Assembly: GCA_002377695.1 (NCBI GenBank)
Contig: DFQH01000005.1
Coordinates: 1 to 64,000, forward strand
Reading direction: 5' to 3'
Length of the DNA: 64,000 bases
Source: Citromicrobium sp. UBA3494
GTDB lineage: Bacteria > Pseudomonadota > Alphaproteobacteria > Sphingomonadales > Sphingomonadaceae
Positions 1-8,425 of this stretch are shown here, piece after piece; within the stretch, counting starts at the first letter, position 1, and each line of letters opens with the position of its first letter. The notes under the pieces were generated by a model that was given only the letters and a program-made list of their open reading frames with translations, made no database searches and was not told where the DNA came from. Both the position numbers and the translations under genes were made by a program.

Positions 1-1
1 C

Positions 2-874
2 ATGGCGCACAAACCGATCAAGAAGGCCGTTTTCCCCGTCGCAGGACTCGGCACCCGCTTCCTTCCCGCAACCAAGGCCATTCCCAAGGAGATGCTGGCG
101 ATCGTCGACCGCCCGCTGATCCAGTATGCGGTGGACGAGGCGCGCGAAGCGGGGATCGAGCAGATGATCTTCGTCACCGGGCGCGGGAAGACCGCGATCG
201 TCGAACATTTCGACATCGCCTTCGAACTCGAACAGACGATGGAGGAACGCGGCAAGGATCTGGCGATCCTCGATTCCACCCGTGCGACGCCGGGCGACAT
301 CATCACCGTGCGTCAGCAGGTCCCGCTGGGCCTCGGCCACGCGATCTGGTGCGCGCGAGCGATTGTCGGCGACGATCCCTTCGCGATCTTCCTGCCGGAC
401 GAACTGATGATCGGCCAGGAAGGCAGTTCGGGCTGCATGAAGCAGATGGTCGACGCTTACGAGAAGGTCGGCGGAAACCTCATCAGCGTGCTCGAAGTGC
501 CGCAGGAAACGGTCTCAAGCTACGGCGTGATCGATCCGGGCAAGGAAGACGGCAAGCTGACCGAGGTGAACGGACTGGTCGAAAAGCCGCCGGTTGCCGA
601 AGCGCCGTCGAACAAGATCATCTCGGGCCGCTATATCCTCCAGCCCGAGGTGATGCGCGTGCTGGAAACGCAGGGCAAGGGCGCGGGCGGCGAGATCCAG
701 CTGACCGACGCGATGGCGCGGATGATCGGGCAGCAGCCCTTCCACGCGGTCACCTTCGACGGCGCCCGTTACGACTGCGGCAGCAAGGTCGGCTTCGTGG
801 AGGCGACCCTGGCGCTGGCGTTGGAGCGCAAGGATATGGGCGACGAAGTGCGCGATGGTGAAAAAAATACTTGA
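2..874 (+). CDS. galU: UTP--glucose-1-phosphate uridylyltransferase
   Basis: Makes UDP-glucose from UTP and glucose-1-phosphate in the cytoplasm, feeding polysaccharide and glycolipid synthesis. The 290-residue protein has the usual family length. The nucleotide-binding signature GLGTRFLPATKAIPKEM lies at residues 15-31, and the later VEKP and GGEIQLTD motifs are typical of GalU. The ATG is the second base of the window; the N-terminus matches normal family starts, so the gene is probably complete although its upstream region is not visible. A short stem followed by TTTT about 20 bases after the stop could be a weak terminator. Confidence 0.95.
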   Translation: MAHKPIKKAVFPVAGLGTRFLPATKAIPKEMLAIVDRPLIQYAVDEAREAGIEQMIFVTGRGKTAIVEHFDIAFELEQTMEERGKDLAILDSTRATPGDIITVRQQVPLGLGHAIWCARAIVGDDPFAIFLPDELMIGQEGSSGCMKQMVDAYEKVGGNLISVLEVPQETVSSYGVIDPGKEDGKLTEVNGLVEKPPVAEAPSNKIISGRYILQPEVMRVLETQGKGAGGEIQLTDAMARMIGQQPFHAVTFDGARYDCGSKVGFVEATLALALERKDMGDEVRDGEKNT

Positions 875-1149
875 GGCTGAGGCGAACGAGCACCCAATGG
901 GGGTTTTGCTTCCAACGAACTAAGTGCGGAAATCGCAAACCTATGAGCGACGGGTACCTTTCGCGGGCGGCGGCGCCGTCAGCATAACCGCGGAGCCTCC
1001 CCGGGGGCAACTCTGGCTGAGTACTAGAACGCTTCACGCGCCACCGCAGCCACTAGTGCTCACTGCGTCATAGCCAAGGCGGAACGTCCTCGTAATCTGA
1101 GGTGGCATTACCCAAAGCTGCGGTTCGCAATGAAGTCACCCGCGCCGCG
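875..1149. other. Intergenic stretch after galU
   Basis: These 275 bases between galU and the accessory ORF hold no convincing gene. The first 40 bases contain a short stem (ACCC paired with GGGT) followed by four T, a possible weak galU terminator. I see no tRNA cloverleaf, repeat or clear promoter. Confidence 0.4.
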
Positions 1150-1695
1150 CTATTCGTTGTCACGATGGCTTGGGCGCGATCGGGGTCTAGCTGGCGGCAA
1201 TCGACCAGCATTTGGACTGCTTGTCGCAGAGCCATTATCCGAGCTTTGCATCTCTTGTCGTGATCGTTGCACGGAGCGCAATTGATGAATCGTCGAGGCT
1301 ATCTGATTGGTCAGCATTGTTTGATAGCGACCAACGAGGAGCTGATCTACAAGCCGTAAAGTTGGAGCTATGTACGGGCCTCTCGTTATGCCCTGTGATG
1401 CTTCAGAAAGCATCGAAGCTTCCGAATTCACGAGTTGGCGCTCTCGCCAAAAAAGAACGGCGATCCTCTCAACAAACAACGTTTCCATAGCAGTTTGAGG
1501 ATCGAATTCAGCCACTAAGCCTGAACGCAAATTCTCAAATATAGCGGCGTCTTCACCCGACGCAGCCACGTTCTCGCTCAGCACGCCATGACGTGTCGCA
1601 TTCCGACGGCTCACTGCTTTTCCTTCTGCTGATCTAGGGCCCGTGCTCCTTCGGGCGTTTCTGCGGTTCGCAGCGATCTGAGCGGGTGACGCCAT
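1150..1695 (-). CDS. Hypothetical protein with NRRNA-x-STGPRS-x-EGK N-terminus
   Basis: A 181-residue soluble protein. Residues 8-37 (NRRNARRSTGPRSAEGKAVS and on to the RHG motif) resemble a widespread family of uncharacterised bacterial proteins that share the pattern NRxNAxxSTGPxTxxGKxxSxxNAxxHG. Those proteins are patchily distributed and often accessory. No enzymatic motif is visible. The C-terminal 45 residues are Ser/Pro/Arg-rich and look disordered. The coding sequence has visibly lower G+C than galU and fabI on either side, and it sits alone between two housekeeping genes, which suggests acquisition. The function is unknown. Confidence 0.65.
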   Translation of the reverse strand: MASPAQIAANRRNARRSTGPRSAEGKAVSRRNATRHGVLSENVAASGEDAAIFENLRSGLVAEFDPQTAMETLFVERIAVLFWRERQLVNSEASMLSEASQGITRGPYIAPTLRLVDQLLVGRYQTMLTNQIASTIHQLRSVQRSRQEMQSSDNGSATSSPNAGRLPPARPRSRPSHRDNE

Positions 1696-1876
1696 ACGCG
1701 GCTACTACGAAACCGGTTGCAATTTCACAATTAGCAAGCGCGACTGAACTTCCGCACAAACCCAATTCGCTGTGGGAAACCTATCGACTGCTTCAATGGA
1801 TTTCCAAACGAACCCAATTTCTGAGGAAGTGCTCACCAAAGCCGCTGGGGGTATGCGCTCGTACGCGCCAAATAGC

Positions 1877-2701
1877 TCACCCCAGGGCGATATCGGGCGC
1901 GTCTTCCTGCTTCATGCCCACGACGTGGTAACCCGCATCGACATGATGGACCTCGCCCGTCACCCCGGCGGACAGGTCCGACAGGAAGTAGAGCCCCGAT
2001 CCGCCGACATCGTCGATGGTCACGTTGCGGCGCATCGGCGAGTTCAGCTCGTTCCACTTCAGGATGTAGCGGAAATCGCCGATCCCGCTGGCGGCAAGCG
2101 TTTTGATCGGCCCCGCGCTGATCGCGTTCACGCGGATGTTGTCCGGCCCAAGGTCATTGGCGAGGTATTGCACGCTGGTTTCCAGCGCAGCCTTGGCAAC
2201 GCCCATCACGTTGTAATGCGGGATGACCTTTTCCGCGCCGTAATATGTCAGCGTCAGGATCGAACCACCGCCGGAGCCATCCTCCGCCTTGGGCGGCATC
2301 ATCGCCGCCGCGCGCTTGGCCACCGCGACCAGGCTGTAGGCGGAGATGTTCATGGTCATCAGGAAATTGTCGAGGCTGGTGTCGACATACTTCCCGCGCA
2401 GTTCGCTCTTGTCCGAAAAGCCGATCGCGTGGACCACGAAATCGAGCTGGTCCCAGTGGCCCTTGAGCGTCTCGAACGCGGCGTCGAGATTGTCCATGTC
2501 GCTGACATCGCAGGGGATCAGAATGTCCGAGCCCAGCTGTTCGGCCAGCGGCCGCACGCGCTTTTCCAGCGCCTCGCCCTGATAGGTGAAGGCGAGCTGG
2601 GCGCCGTGTTCGGCCAGCTTCTTCGAAATGCCCCAGGCCAGCGACTTGTCGTTCGCGAGCCCCATGATGAGGCCGCGTTTGCCATGCATGAGTGAGGTCA
2701 C
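1877..2701 (-). CDS. fabI: Enoyl-[acyl-carrier-protein] reductase (NADH)
   Basis: Last reductive step of fatty-acid elongation in the cytoplasm. The 274-residue short-chain dehydrogenase has the atypical FabI cofactor loop GLANDKSLAWG at residues 14-24 and the catalytic Tyr163-x6-Lys170 pair, with a further Tyr at 153/154. The start chosen is a GTG that overlaps the stop of the upstream membrane-protein gene (GTGA); an ATG at 2689 is an alternative four codons later. It is the last gene of a dnaJ-like/yihY/fabI operon, so its translation is probably coupled to the preceding gene. Confidence 0.95.
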   Translation of the reverse strand: MTSLMHGKRGLIMGLANDKSLAWGISKKLAEHGAQLAFTYQGEALEKRVRPLAEQLGSDILIPCDVSDMDNLDAAFETLKGHWDQLDFVVHAIGFSDKSELRGKYVDTSLDNFLMTMNISAYSLVAVAKRAAAMMPPKAEDGSGGGSILTLTYYGAEKVIPHYNVMGVAKAALETSVQYLANDLGPDNIRVNAISAGPIKTLAASGIGDFRYILKWNELNSPMRRNVTIDDVGGSGLYFLSDLSAGVTGEVHHVDAGYHVVGMKQEDAPDIALG

Positions 2702-3732
2702 GGTTCCTTCCTTTCATATGCCAGCGCTTCGGGCGCGATCCGGGGTTCGCCGCCACTCATCCGCGAGAGGCGTTCTTCCTCGGGCGTCTCGGCGAGTGCG
2801 GCGTTGAGCTGGGCCCCGATAACGAGCCCCAGCCCGACGAGCCAGAAAAACAGCAGGGTGATGATGATCCCGGCCAGCGATCCGTAGGTGAGGTTGTAGG
2901 CGAAAAAGCTGCGCAGGACCGGCGGCAGCGCGACCGTCACGCCGACCCACCACAGCGTGGTCGCCACCGCGCCCGGCCACTTGGGGTAGCGCTTCTGGCG
3001 GTAGGGGCTGGGCGTGAGGATATAGAACAGGGCGTAGATCGATCCGAACAGCCCGAAACCAGGGACGAAGCGCGCCAGCGCCAGCTGCCCAAGCGCATCG
3101 CTCAGCAACGGGAAATAGGCCTCGATCACCTGCTGCGCGGCACCGATCATGACCTGCGCGATCAGGGAGAGCATCAGCAGAACCACCGCGCCGATTATCA
3201 TCCCGGTGGAGGCGAGGCGGTACAGCCAGAAGGCCTGCGTGGCTTCGGTGCCGTAGGCGCGCCGCAGCAGATCGCGGATCGTCTCGATCAGGCTGCCCAC
3301 GGTCCACAGGCCCACCGCACCGCCGACCCACAGCAGCCAGCCCTGGCGCGAATCGATCACGCTGCGGGCGACCGGTTCGATCACGTCGGCGACCACCGGC
3401 GGCATGGCCAGCAGGATCGCATTGATGCTGGCGGCGCGCTCCCCTTCTTCGCCGACGGCGGCGAAGATCGCGGCGCCGGTGATGAAGAAGGGAAAGATCG
3501 CCAGCATCGACATGTAGGCAAGGTTGCCCGCGTACAGAAAGCCGACGTTGAAGGTGCCGTTCACAACCCGCCGGACGACCTCGATGGATCGCCAGTGGGG
3601 CTGTTGCGGCACTGCGATGCCGCCACGCAGGGTCACCGCTTCGCGCCGTCTGTCCTCTGGCGTAAGAGACTGGACCTGCCGCGCGTCAGGGTCCGGCAGC
3701 GCCTGCTTCAGGCGGGGAATGAGCCGCCGCAT
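2698..3732 (-). CDS. YihY/BrkB family inner-membrane protein
   Basis: A 344-residue polytopic membrane protein of the YihY/virulence factor BrkB family (formerly misnamed ribonuclease BN). About six hydrophobic segments run from residue 60 to residue 290, preceded by a charged cytoplasmic N-terminus. The transported substrate or role of this family is not established. It starts 7 bases after the dnaJ-like gene and overlaps fabI by 4 bases, so the three genes look like one transcription unit. The acidic and basic C-terminal tail after the last membrane segment is probably cytoplasmic. Confidence 0.88.
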   Translation of the reverse strand: MRRLIPRLKQALPDPDARQVQSLTPEDRRREAVTLRGGIAVPQQPHWRSIEVVRRVVNGTFNVGFLYAGNLAYMSMLAIFPFFITGAAIFAAVGEEGERAASINAILLAMPPVVADVIEPVARSVIDSRQGWLLWVGGAVGLWTVGSLIETIRDLLRRAYGTEATQAFWLYRLASTGMIIGAVVLLMLSLIAQVMIGAAQQVIEAYFPLLSDALGQLALARFVPGFGLFGSIYALFYILTPSPYRQKRYPKWPGAVATTLWWVGVTVALPPVLRSFFAYNLTYGSLAGIIITLLFFWLVGLGLVIGAQLNAALAETPEEERLSRMSGGEPRIAPEALAYERKEP

Positions 3733-3739
3733 ACCGGGT

Positions 3740-4693
3740 TCAGGCGCCGATATCGGCGCGCGGGTCGCTCTCGTCCGTCCAGCCCTCGAGAGCAGCCTTC
3801 AGGGGGCCGACATCGTCCGGCAGCACGATCTGCACGGTGACCAGCTGATCCCCGCGCCCGCCGCTTTTCCTGGAAAAACCCTTTCCGGACAGGCGCATGG
3901 TTGTGCCGCCCGATGTGCCGGGCTTGATGGTGAGCATCACTGCCCCGTCGACCGTGGGCACCCGGACCTTGCCGCCACCCACCGCTTCGGAAAGCGTGAT
4001 CGGCAGGTCCAGACGGACATTGTCGCCATCGCGCTCGAAATGGGGGTGGCGTTCGATTTCGACCGTCACCAGCGCGTCGCCCGCTCCGGCAGGGCCGGGC
4101 TCGCCTTTGCCGCGCAGCCGCATCTGCGTGCCGCTCTCGACACCGGCGGGCAGCTTGAGGTCGATCGTCTTGCCGTCCTGCAGGGTGATGCGCTGCGGCG
4201 CGAGTCGCGCTGCGTCCACGAAAGGCACGCGCAGGCGATAGGCAGTGTCGGCGCCCTTGCGCGGGGGCGGAGCGCTGCGCCCGAAGCCGCCGCGTCCGCC
4301 GGTCGGCCCTGCACGGCTTCCGCCGAACAGACCTTCGAACAGGTCGCCCAGATCGACTTCCTCGGCACCGCCGAAACCGCGGAAATCCTGCGAGGAATAG
4401 CTACCACCGGCGCCCGGCCGGCCGCCGAAGCCACCTGCCCCCGCGCCTGCCCCCGCGAAGGGGTTGGTCGGATTGCCTTCGAGATCGATCTCGCCCCGGT
4501 CGTAGCGTGCGCGCTGTTCCTTGTCGGACAGCAGATCGTAGGCCTTGGTAATGTCGGAAAAGCGCTCGGCCGCGTTCGGATTGTCCTTGTTGCGGTCCGG
4601 ATGCAGTTCCTTGGCGAGCTTGCGATAGGCGCTCTTGACCTCCTGCTCGGACGCCGAGCGACCAATTCCGAGAATGTCGTAAGGGTCCGCCAT
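3740..4693 (-). CDS. DnaJ-class (CbpA-like) J-domain co-chaperone
   Basis: A 317-residue Hsp40 of the type lacking the cysteine-rich zinc domain. The J-domain occupies residues 1-68 with HPD at 31-33, the motif that stimulates the ATPase of DnaK. A Gly/Phe-rich linker follows (about 75-150), then the two beta-sandwich substrate-binding domains to the C-terminus. It resembles CbpA or a type II DnaJ rather than canonical DnaJ. First gene of the operon with yihY and fabI; the roughly 160 bases upstream form a divergent promoter region shared with the DUF354 gene. Confidence 0.9.
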   Translation of the reverse strand: MADPYDILGIGRSASEQEVKSAYRKLAKELHPDRNKDNPNAAERFSDITKAYDLLSDKEQRARYDRGEIDLEGNPTNPFAGAGAGAGGFGGRPGAGGSYSSQDFRGFGGAEEVDLGDLFEGLFGGSRAGPTGGRGGFGRSAPPPRKGADTAYRLRVPFVDAARLAPQRITLQDGKTIDLKLPAGVESGTQMRLRGKGEPGPAGAGDALVTVEIERHPHFERDGDNVRLDLPITLSEAVGGGKVRVPTVDGAVMLTIKPGTSGGTTMRLSGKGFSRKSGGRGDQLVTVQIVLPDDVGPLKAALEGWTDESDPRADIGA

Positions 4694-4856
4694 GCCCCGT
4701 TAGCTAGATTTCGCATCGCCCCCGCGCAAGCCGCTTCGCAAAATGAAGGGCTTGCTGGTCACATCTTACGATGCGCACTATCCGGTTGCGCAAGGGGCGG
4801 GGAAAGAACGCCGTGGCGCGATTGCGCGGGGCTGCAGGGGGTGCTGAGCACCGGGT

Positions 4857-5894
4857 ATGAGGATTCTTGTCGACATCGTCCATCCGGCAGACGTGCTGTT
4901 TTTCCGCCATCCGCTGGCGCAGCTGCTGGCAGAGGGAGCCGAGATTCACATCGCCTCGCGCGAGAAGGATGTGGCCTGCGACCTGCTCGACGAATTCGGC
5001 CTGCCGCACGAAGTCGCCTCGCGCGCGGGCAAGGGCACCTTCGGGCTCGCGCGTGAGCTGCTGGTGCGCGATGCGAAGCTCTGGCGCATGGCCCGCCGTT
5101 TCAGACCCGATGTAATGGTCGGCTTCGGCGGGGTGACGATCGCGCATGTCGGCAAGCTCACGGGCATTCCCTCGGCCAGTTTCTACGATGCCGACACGGC
5201 GGGCCTCCAGACCCGTCTCACCTGGCCCTTCATCACCCGTCTCCATGTGCCGTGCTCCTATGCCGGACCCGTGGCGGAGGGGCGCACGACACGCTTTCCC
5301 GGTGTAAAGGAACTATCCTACTTCCATCCCGAGAACTTCGTCCTCGATCCCGAGGTCGCACGGCGCAATGGCTGGACCCAGGGCGAGGAGAATTATTTCC
5401 TCCGCACCGTGGGCTGGGGGGCCAATCACGACCTCGGCAAGTCGGGCTGGTCCGACGCGGATCTGAGCGCGCTGGTCGAAAAGCTCTCGGCCCGAGGGAA
5501 CGTCCTTATCTCCAGTGAGCGGGCGCTGCCCGCCCATCTCGACCGGTATCTCTATCGTGGGGAGCGCAGCGCGCTGCATCATGTCCTGGCCAAGTGCCGT
5601 CTGTACGTCGGCGAAAGCATGACCATGGCACACGAGGCGGCCTTCCTAGGCGTGCCTGCCATCTACGATGGTGCGGACCATCCGGGAGCGACGAGCGAGC
5701 TCGCCGCGCACGGGCTGCTGGCCGCGCTGCGGCAACCTGGTATCGAGCGGTTGACGCAGACGGTGGAGGAGATGCTGACCGAGGATCGCCGCGCGCAAGT
5801 GCTGGCCGCGCGCGATGCCTACCTTGCGGAACGACCCAATCTGGCAGGCTACATCGCGGATGCCATACGAGACGCAGCCCTTCGCCCGACCTGA
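4857..5894 (+). CDS. DUF354 family protein (GT-B-like)
   Basis: A 345-residue protein of the DUF354 family, predicted to adopt a glycosyltransferase-B-like fold because of similarity to UDP-GlcNAc 2-epimerase/MurG type proteins. The N-terminal motif MRILVDIVHPADVLFFR and the later GESMTMAHEAAFLGVPAI are characteristic of the family. The enzymatic activity is not established. It lies head to head with the dnaJ operon and converges, with almost no gap, on two mannose-activation genes, so a role in a glycan pathway is a reasonable inference only. Confidence 0.8.
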   Translation: MRILVDIVHPADVLFFRHPLAQLLAEGAEIHIASREKDVACDLLDEFGLPHEVASRAGKGTFGLARELLVRDAKLWRMARRFRPDVMVGFGGVTIAHVGKLTGIPSASFYDADTAGLQTRLTWPFITRLHVPCSYAGPVAEGRTTRFPGVKELSYFHPENFVLDPEVARRNGWTQGEENYFLRTVGWGANHDLGKSGWSDADLSALVEKLSARGNVLISSERALPAHLDRYLYRGERSALHHVLAKCRLYVGESMTMAHEAAFLGVPAIYDGADHPGATSELAAHGLLAALRQPGIERLTQTVEEMLTEDRRAQVLAARDAYLAERPNLAGYIADAIRDAALRPT

Positions 5895-6695
5895 TCAGCC
5901 GCGCGCGATGTCTTCCACCAGCGCGACCCGCGCAGCCGGAGCGACCGACAGGGCCTGCGTGCCCTTCGCCAGCACGCAGGTGCCCACCGCCAGTGGCTCG
6001 CCGTCCAGCGATACACCCCCGGCGAGCGGTAGCAGCAGCACATCGCCTGCGAACCGGCCTTCGGGTATGGTCGCGGCGCCGCTCAGGGTGGCAACCCGGA
6101 AGAAGGGCCCTTCGATCAGTTCCTCGTAGCCCGCGCCCCGAGCCCGCGTGTGCAGCGCCGCATCATAGGCGCCGCGCATGGCCACCCTGAGACCATCCTC
6201 CAGATGCAGCTCGCGCGGGCGGCCGTAATCGTAGAGCCGATAGGTGATGTCGCTGTTCTGCTGCACTTCGAGCAGGCTGATGCCTGGCCCGATCGCGTGG
6301 ATCGTGCCTGCCGGGATGGAGAAGAAATCGCCCCGCGCCACCTCGATCCGGCCCAGATGATCCTCGATCGAGCCGTCGAGCGCGGCGGCGCGCAGATCGT
6401 CCATGTCCATCTCGCGTTTCAGGCCGACCGCGATGGTCGCGCCCGGCTCCGCATCGAGGATGTACCAGCACTCGTTCTTGCCGCGCCGGCCTTTGGGCGC
6501 CTGGGCATCGTCCGGGTGCACCTGCACGCTGAGCGCGGCATCGGTGAAGATGAACTTGACCAGCAGCCCGGCGACTTCGGGCGGCGGATCGAACCAGATT
6601 TCGCCCAGCGGTTCCTCGCCCGGGTTCTCGAAAGGGGGTGGCGGCTGCGTCCGGCCCCAGACCTTGTGGACGAGGTGGACCGGAAGCTGCCTCAC
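5895..6695 (-). CDS. Class I mannose-6-phosphate isomerase
   Basis: Interconverts fructose-6-phosphate and mannose-6-phosphate. The 266-residue protein is a short type I isomerase with cupin-fold metal site motifs: QVHPDD (about residue 58), KNECWYILDAEPGA, and GTIHAIGPG with LLEVQQNSDITYRLYDY. The start is a GTG overlapping the stop of the guanylyltransferase gene (GTGA), so the two are translationally coupled. Together with that gene it supplies GDP-mannose, provided a phosphomannomutase is encoded elsewhere. It is shorter than E. coli ManA (about 390 residues), as is common for this subgroup. Confidence 0.88.
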   Translation of the reverse strand: MRQLPVHLVHKVWGRTQPPPPFENPGEEPLGEIWFDPPPEVAGLLVKFIFTDAALSVQVHPDDAQAPKGRRGKNECWYILDAEPGATIAVGLKREMDMDDLRAAALDGSIEDHLGRIEVARGDFFSIPAGTIHAIGPGISLLEVQQNSDITYRLYDYGRPRELHLEDGLRVAMRGAYDAALHTRARGAGYEELIEGPFFRVATLSGAATIPEGRFAGDVLLLPLAGGVSLDGEPLAVGTCVLAKGTQALSVAPAARVALVEDIARG

Positions 6696-7720
6696 TGGCG
6701 CGAGGCTCCGTCGAGCTTGCCGACGGCCTGCGCGCCGCGGGCATTGGTGACGAGAATATCATCGCCATCGACCACCACGATCACGTCGTCCATCCCCACG
6801 ACGCAGACACGCGGACCGTCGCTATCGACCATCACGTTCGTGCAATCGCGCAGCTCGTGCTCGCCGGTCGATTCGCCTCTGCGCGCTTCGCGCAGTGCAT
6901 CCCAGTTGCCGATGTCCGACCAGCCCATGGATACCGGCACCATCGCGGCTTTCCGGGTGTTTTCCATCACCGCGTAATCGACCGAATCGCCCTCGATCCG
7001 CGCAAAAGGAGCCTCGGCAGGCCGGAAGACCGCCCCGTCCGCCTCGCCCTGCGCGATCGCCTCTTCGCACAGCCGCGCCATTTCGGGCCGATGGGTGGCG
7101 AGGTCTTCCAGAAAGCGTTCGCGCCCGAAGGCGAAGATGCCGCCGTTCCAGCTGTAGCGCCCGTCGGCGAGGAACTTCTGCGCGGTTTCCAGGTCGGGCT
7201 TCTCGACGAAAGCTTCCAGCGCGTACCCGCCGGGCAGCTCCTCTCCGCGCAGCAGGTAGCCATAGCCGGTATGCGGGCTCACCGCCTCGATCCCGAAGCT
7301 GACCAGATGGCCGTCTTGGGCCAGCCGGGCAGCAGCCTCCGCCGCCGAGCGAAAGGCGGCTTCATCGGCAATGTGGTGGTCGCTGGGGCAGACCAGCAGT
7401 ACGCTGCCTTCGGGCGCGCGGTGTGCGGCCAGCGCAATGGCGGGCGCGGTGTTGCGGCCGGTGGGCTCCGCGATGATCGACAGGTCGCCGCCACCCTGTT
7501 TGCGTACCAGCGGGACATGCGCCTCGCCTGCGACCACGATGGGCGGCGCGAAAGTGTCCCTTTCTCCCACACGGTCCAGCGCCTGCTGGAACAAGGTGCG
7601 CTTCCCCAGCAGCGGCAGGAAAGGCTTGGGCTTCGCGCGCCGGCTGCGCGGCCACAGGCGCGTGCCGCCCCCGCCGCACAGGATCACCGGCTGTATGCCC
7701 TTCGTCGTCATCCCCTTCAT
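6692..7720 (-). CDS. Mannose-1-phosphate guanylyltransferase
   Basis: Makes GDP-mannose from GTP and mannose-1-phosphate. The 342-residue protein has the pyrophosphorylase signature CGGGGTRLWPRSR near the N-terminus, the FVEKP motif, and WNGGIFAF, all typical of ManC/AlgA nucleotidyltransferase domains. It lacks the C-terminal isomerase domain; that activity is in the coupled gene just downstream. The start is the ATG at 7720 (MKGMTTKG); a second ATG three codons on is possible. An 82-base divergent promoter region separates it from pdxH. The longer open frame upstream is an antisense artefact of pdxH. Confidence 0.92.
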   Translation of the reverse strand: MKGMTTKGIQPVILCGGGGTRLWPRSRRAKPKPFLPLLGKRTLFQQALDRVGERDTFAPPIVVAGEAHVPLVRKQGGGDLSIIAEPTGRNTAPAIALAAHRAPEGSVLLVCPSDHHIADEAAFRSAAEAAARLAQDGHLVSFGIEAVSPHTGYGYLLRGEELPGGYALEAFVEKPDLETAQKFLADGRYSWNGGIFAFGRERFLEDLATHRPEMARLCEEAIAQGEADGAVFRPAEAPFARIEGDSVDYAVMENTRKAAMVPVSMGWSDIGNWDALREARRGESTGEHELRDCTNVMVDSDGPRVCVVGMDDVIVVVDGDDILVTNARGAQAVGKLDGASRQ

Positions 7721-7801
7721 GCGGACCGGCTCTAGCGAGCAAGGGTTGCAAAATGAATGCCCTAATTGCCGGGGGGCGGGCGCGGGGCTAGGAGACGGGG
7801 C

Positions 7802-8425
7802 ATGAGCGAAAGCGAACCAATGCCCGCCACCAGCGCCCTTCCGCAAAGCGATCCGCTGGGTCTTTTCGATCGCTGGATGGCGGAGGCGCGGGCGAGCGAA
7901 CCCAATGATTCCAACGCCATGGCGCTGGCCACTGCCACGCCCGACGGGCGGCCGTCGGTCCGCATGGTGCTGCTGAAGGGGCACGGCCCGGACGGGTTCA
8001 CTTTCTATACCAACGCCAACAGCCGCAAGGGCGAGCAGATTCGCGCCAATGCCCATGCCGCGCTGCTGTTCCACTGGAAGAGCCTGCGGCGGCAGATCCG
8101 CATCGAAGGGCCGCTGAGCCAGGTGGCCGATGACGTGGCGGACGAATATTTTCATTCGCGCGCGCGAGCCTCGCAGCTGGGTGCCGTCGCGTCGGACCAG
8201 TCGCGTCCGCTCGATGACCGCGCCACTTTCGTAGAGCGCTACCGCGCGGCCGAGGAACGGTTCGAAGGCGGCGAGGTGGAGCGCCCGGGATACTGGACCG
8301 GCTTCACCCTTTCGCCCGAACGGATCGAATTCTGGCTCAATCGGGACAACCGCCTGCACGACAGGCGGCTGTTCACGCGCGATCCGGGCAGCGACGGGTG
8401 GACGAGCACGTTGCTCTACCCATGA
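7802..8425 (+). CDS. pdxH: Pyridoxamine 5'-phosphate oxidase
   Basis: FMN-dependent oxidation of pyridoxine/pyridoxamine phosphate to pyridoxal 5'-phosphate, the last step of vitamin B6 synthesis and salvage. The 207-residue product has the family motifs RMVLLKG, FYTNANSRKGEQ, the QLGAVASDQSRPL segment, and a C-terminus RLHDRRLF...GW...LLYP. The start at 7802 has an AGGAG sequence at the right distance; an earlier in-frame start lacks family conservation. Its stop overlaps the start of the CDF exporter (ATGA). Confidence 0.95.
   Translation: MSESEPMPATSALPQSDPLGLFDRWMAEARASEPNDSNAMALATATPDGRPSVRMVLLKGHGPDGFTFYTNANSRKGEQIRANAHAALLFHWKSLRRQIRIEGPLSQVADDVADEYFHSRARASQLGAVASDQSRPLDDRATFVERYRAAEERFEGGEVERPGYWTGFTLSPERIEFWLNRDNRLHDRRLFTRDPGSDGWTSTLLYP

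Noticed and set aside
2692..3840. Long plus-strand frame of 382 codons across the YihY gene
   Set aside because: It is the shadow of the minus-strand membrane-protein gene: rich in His, Arg and Gln with no motif. Similar long shadows exist opposite the RND permease, suf, porin and sucC genes and were all discarded.
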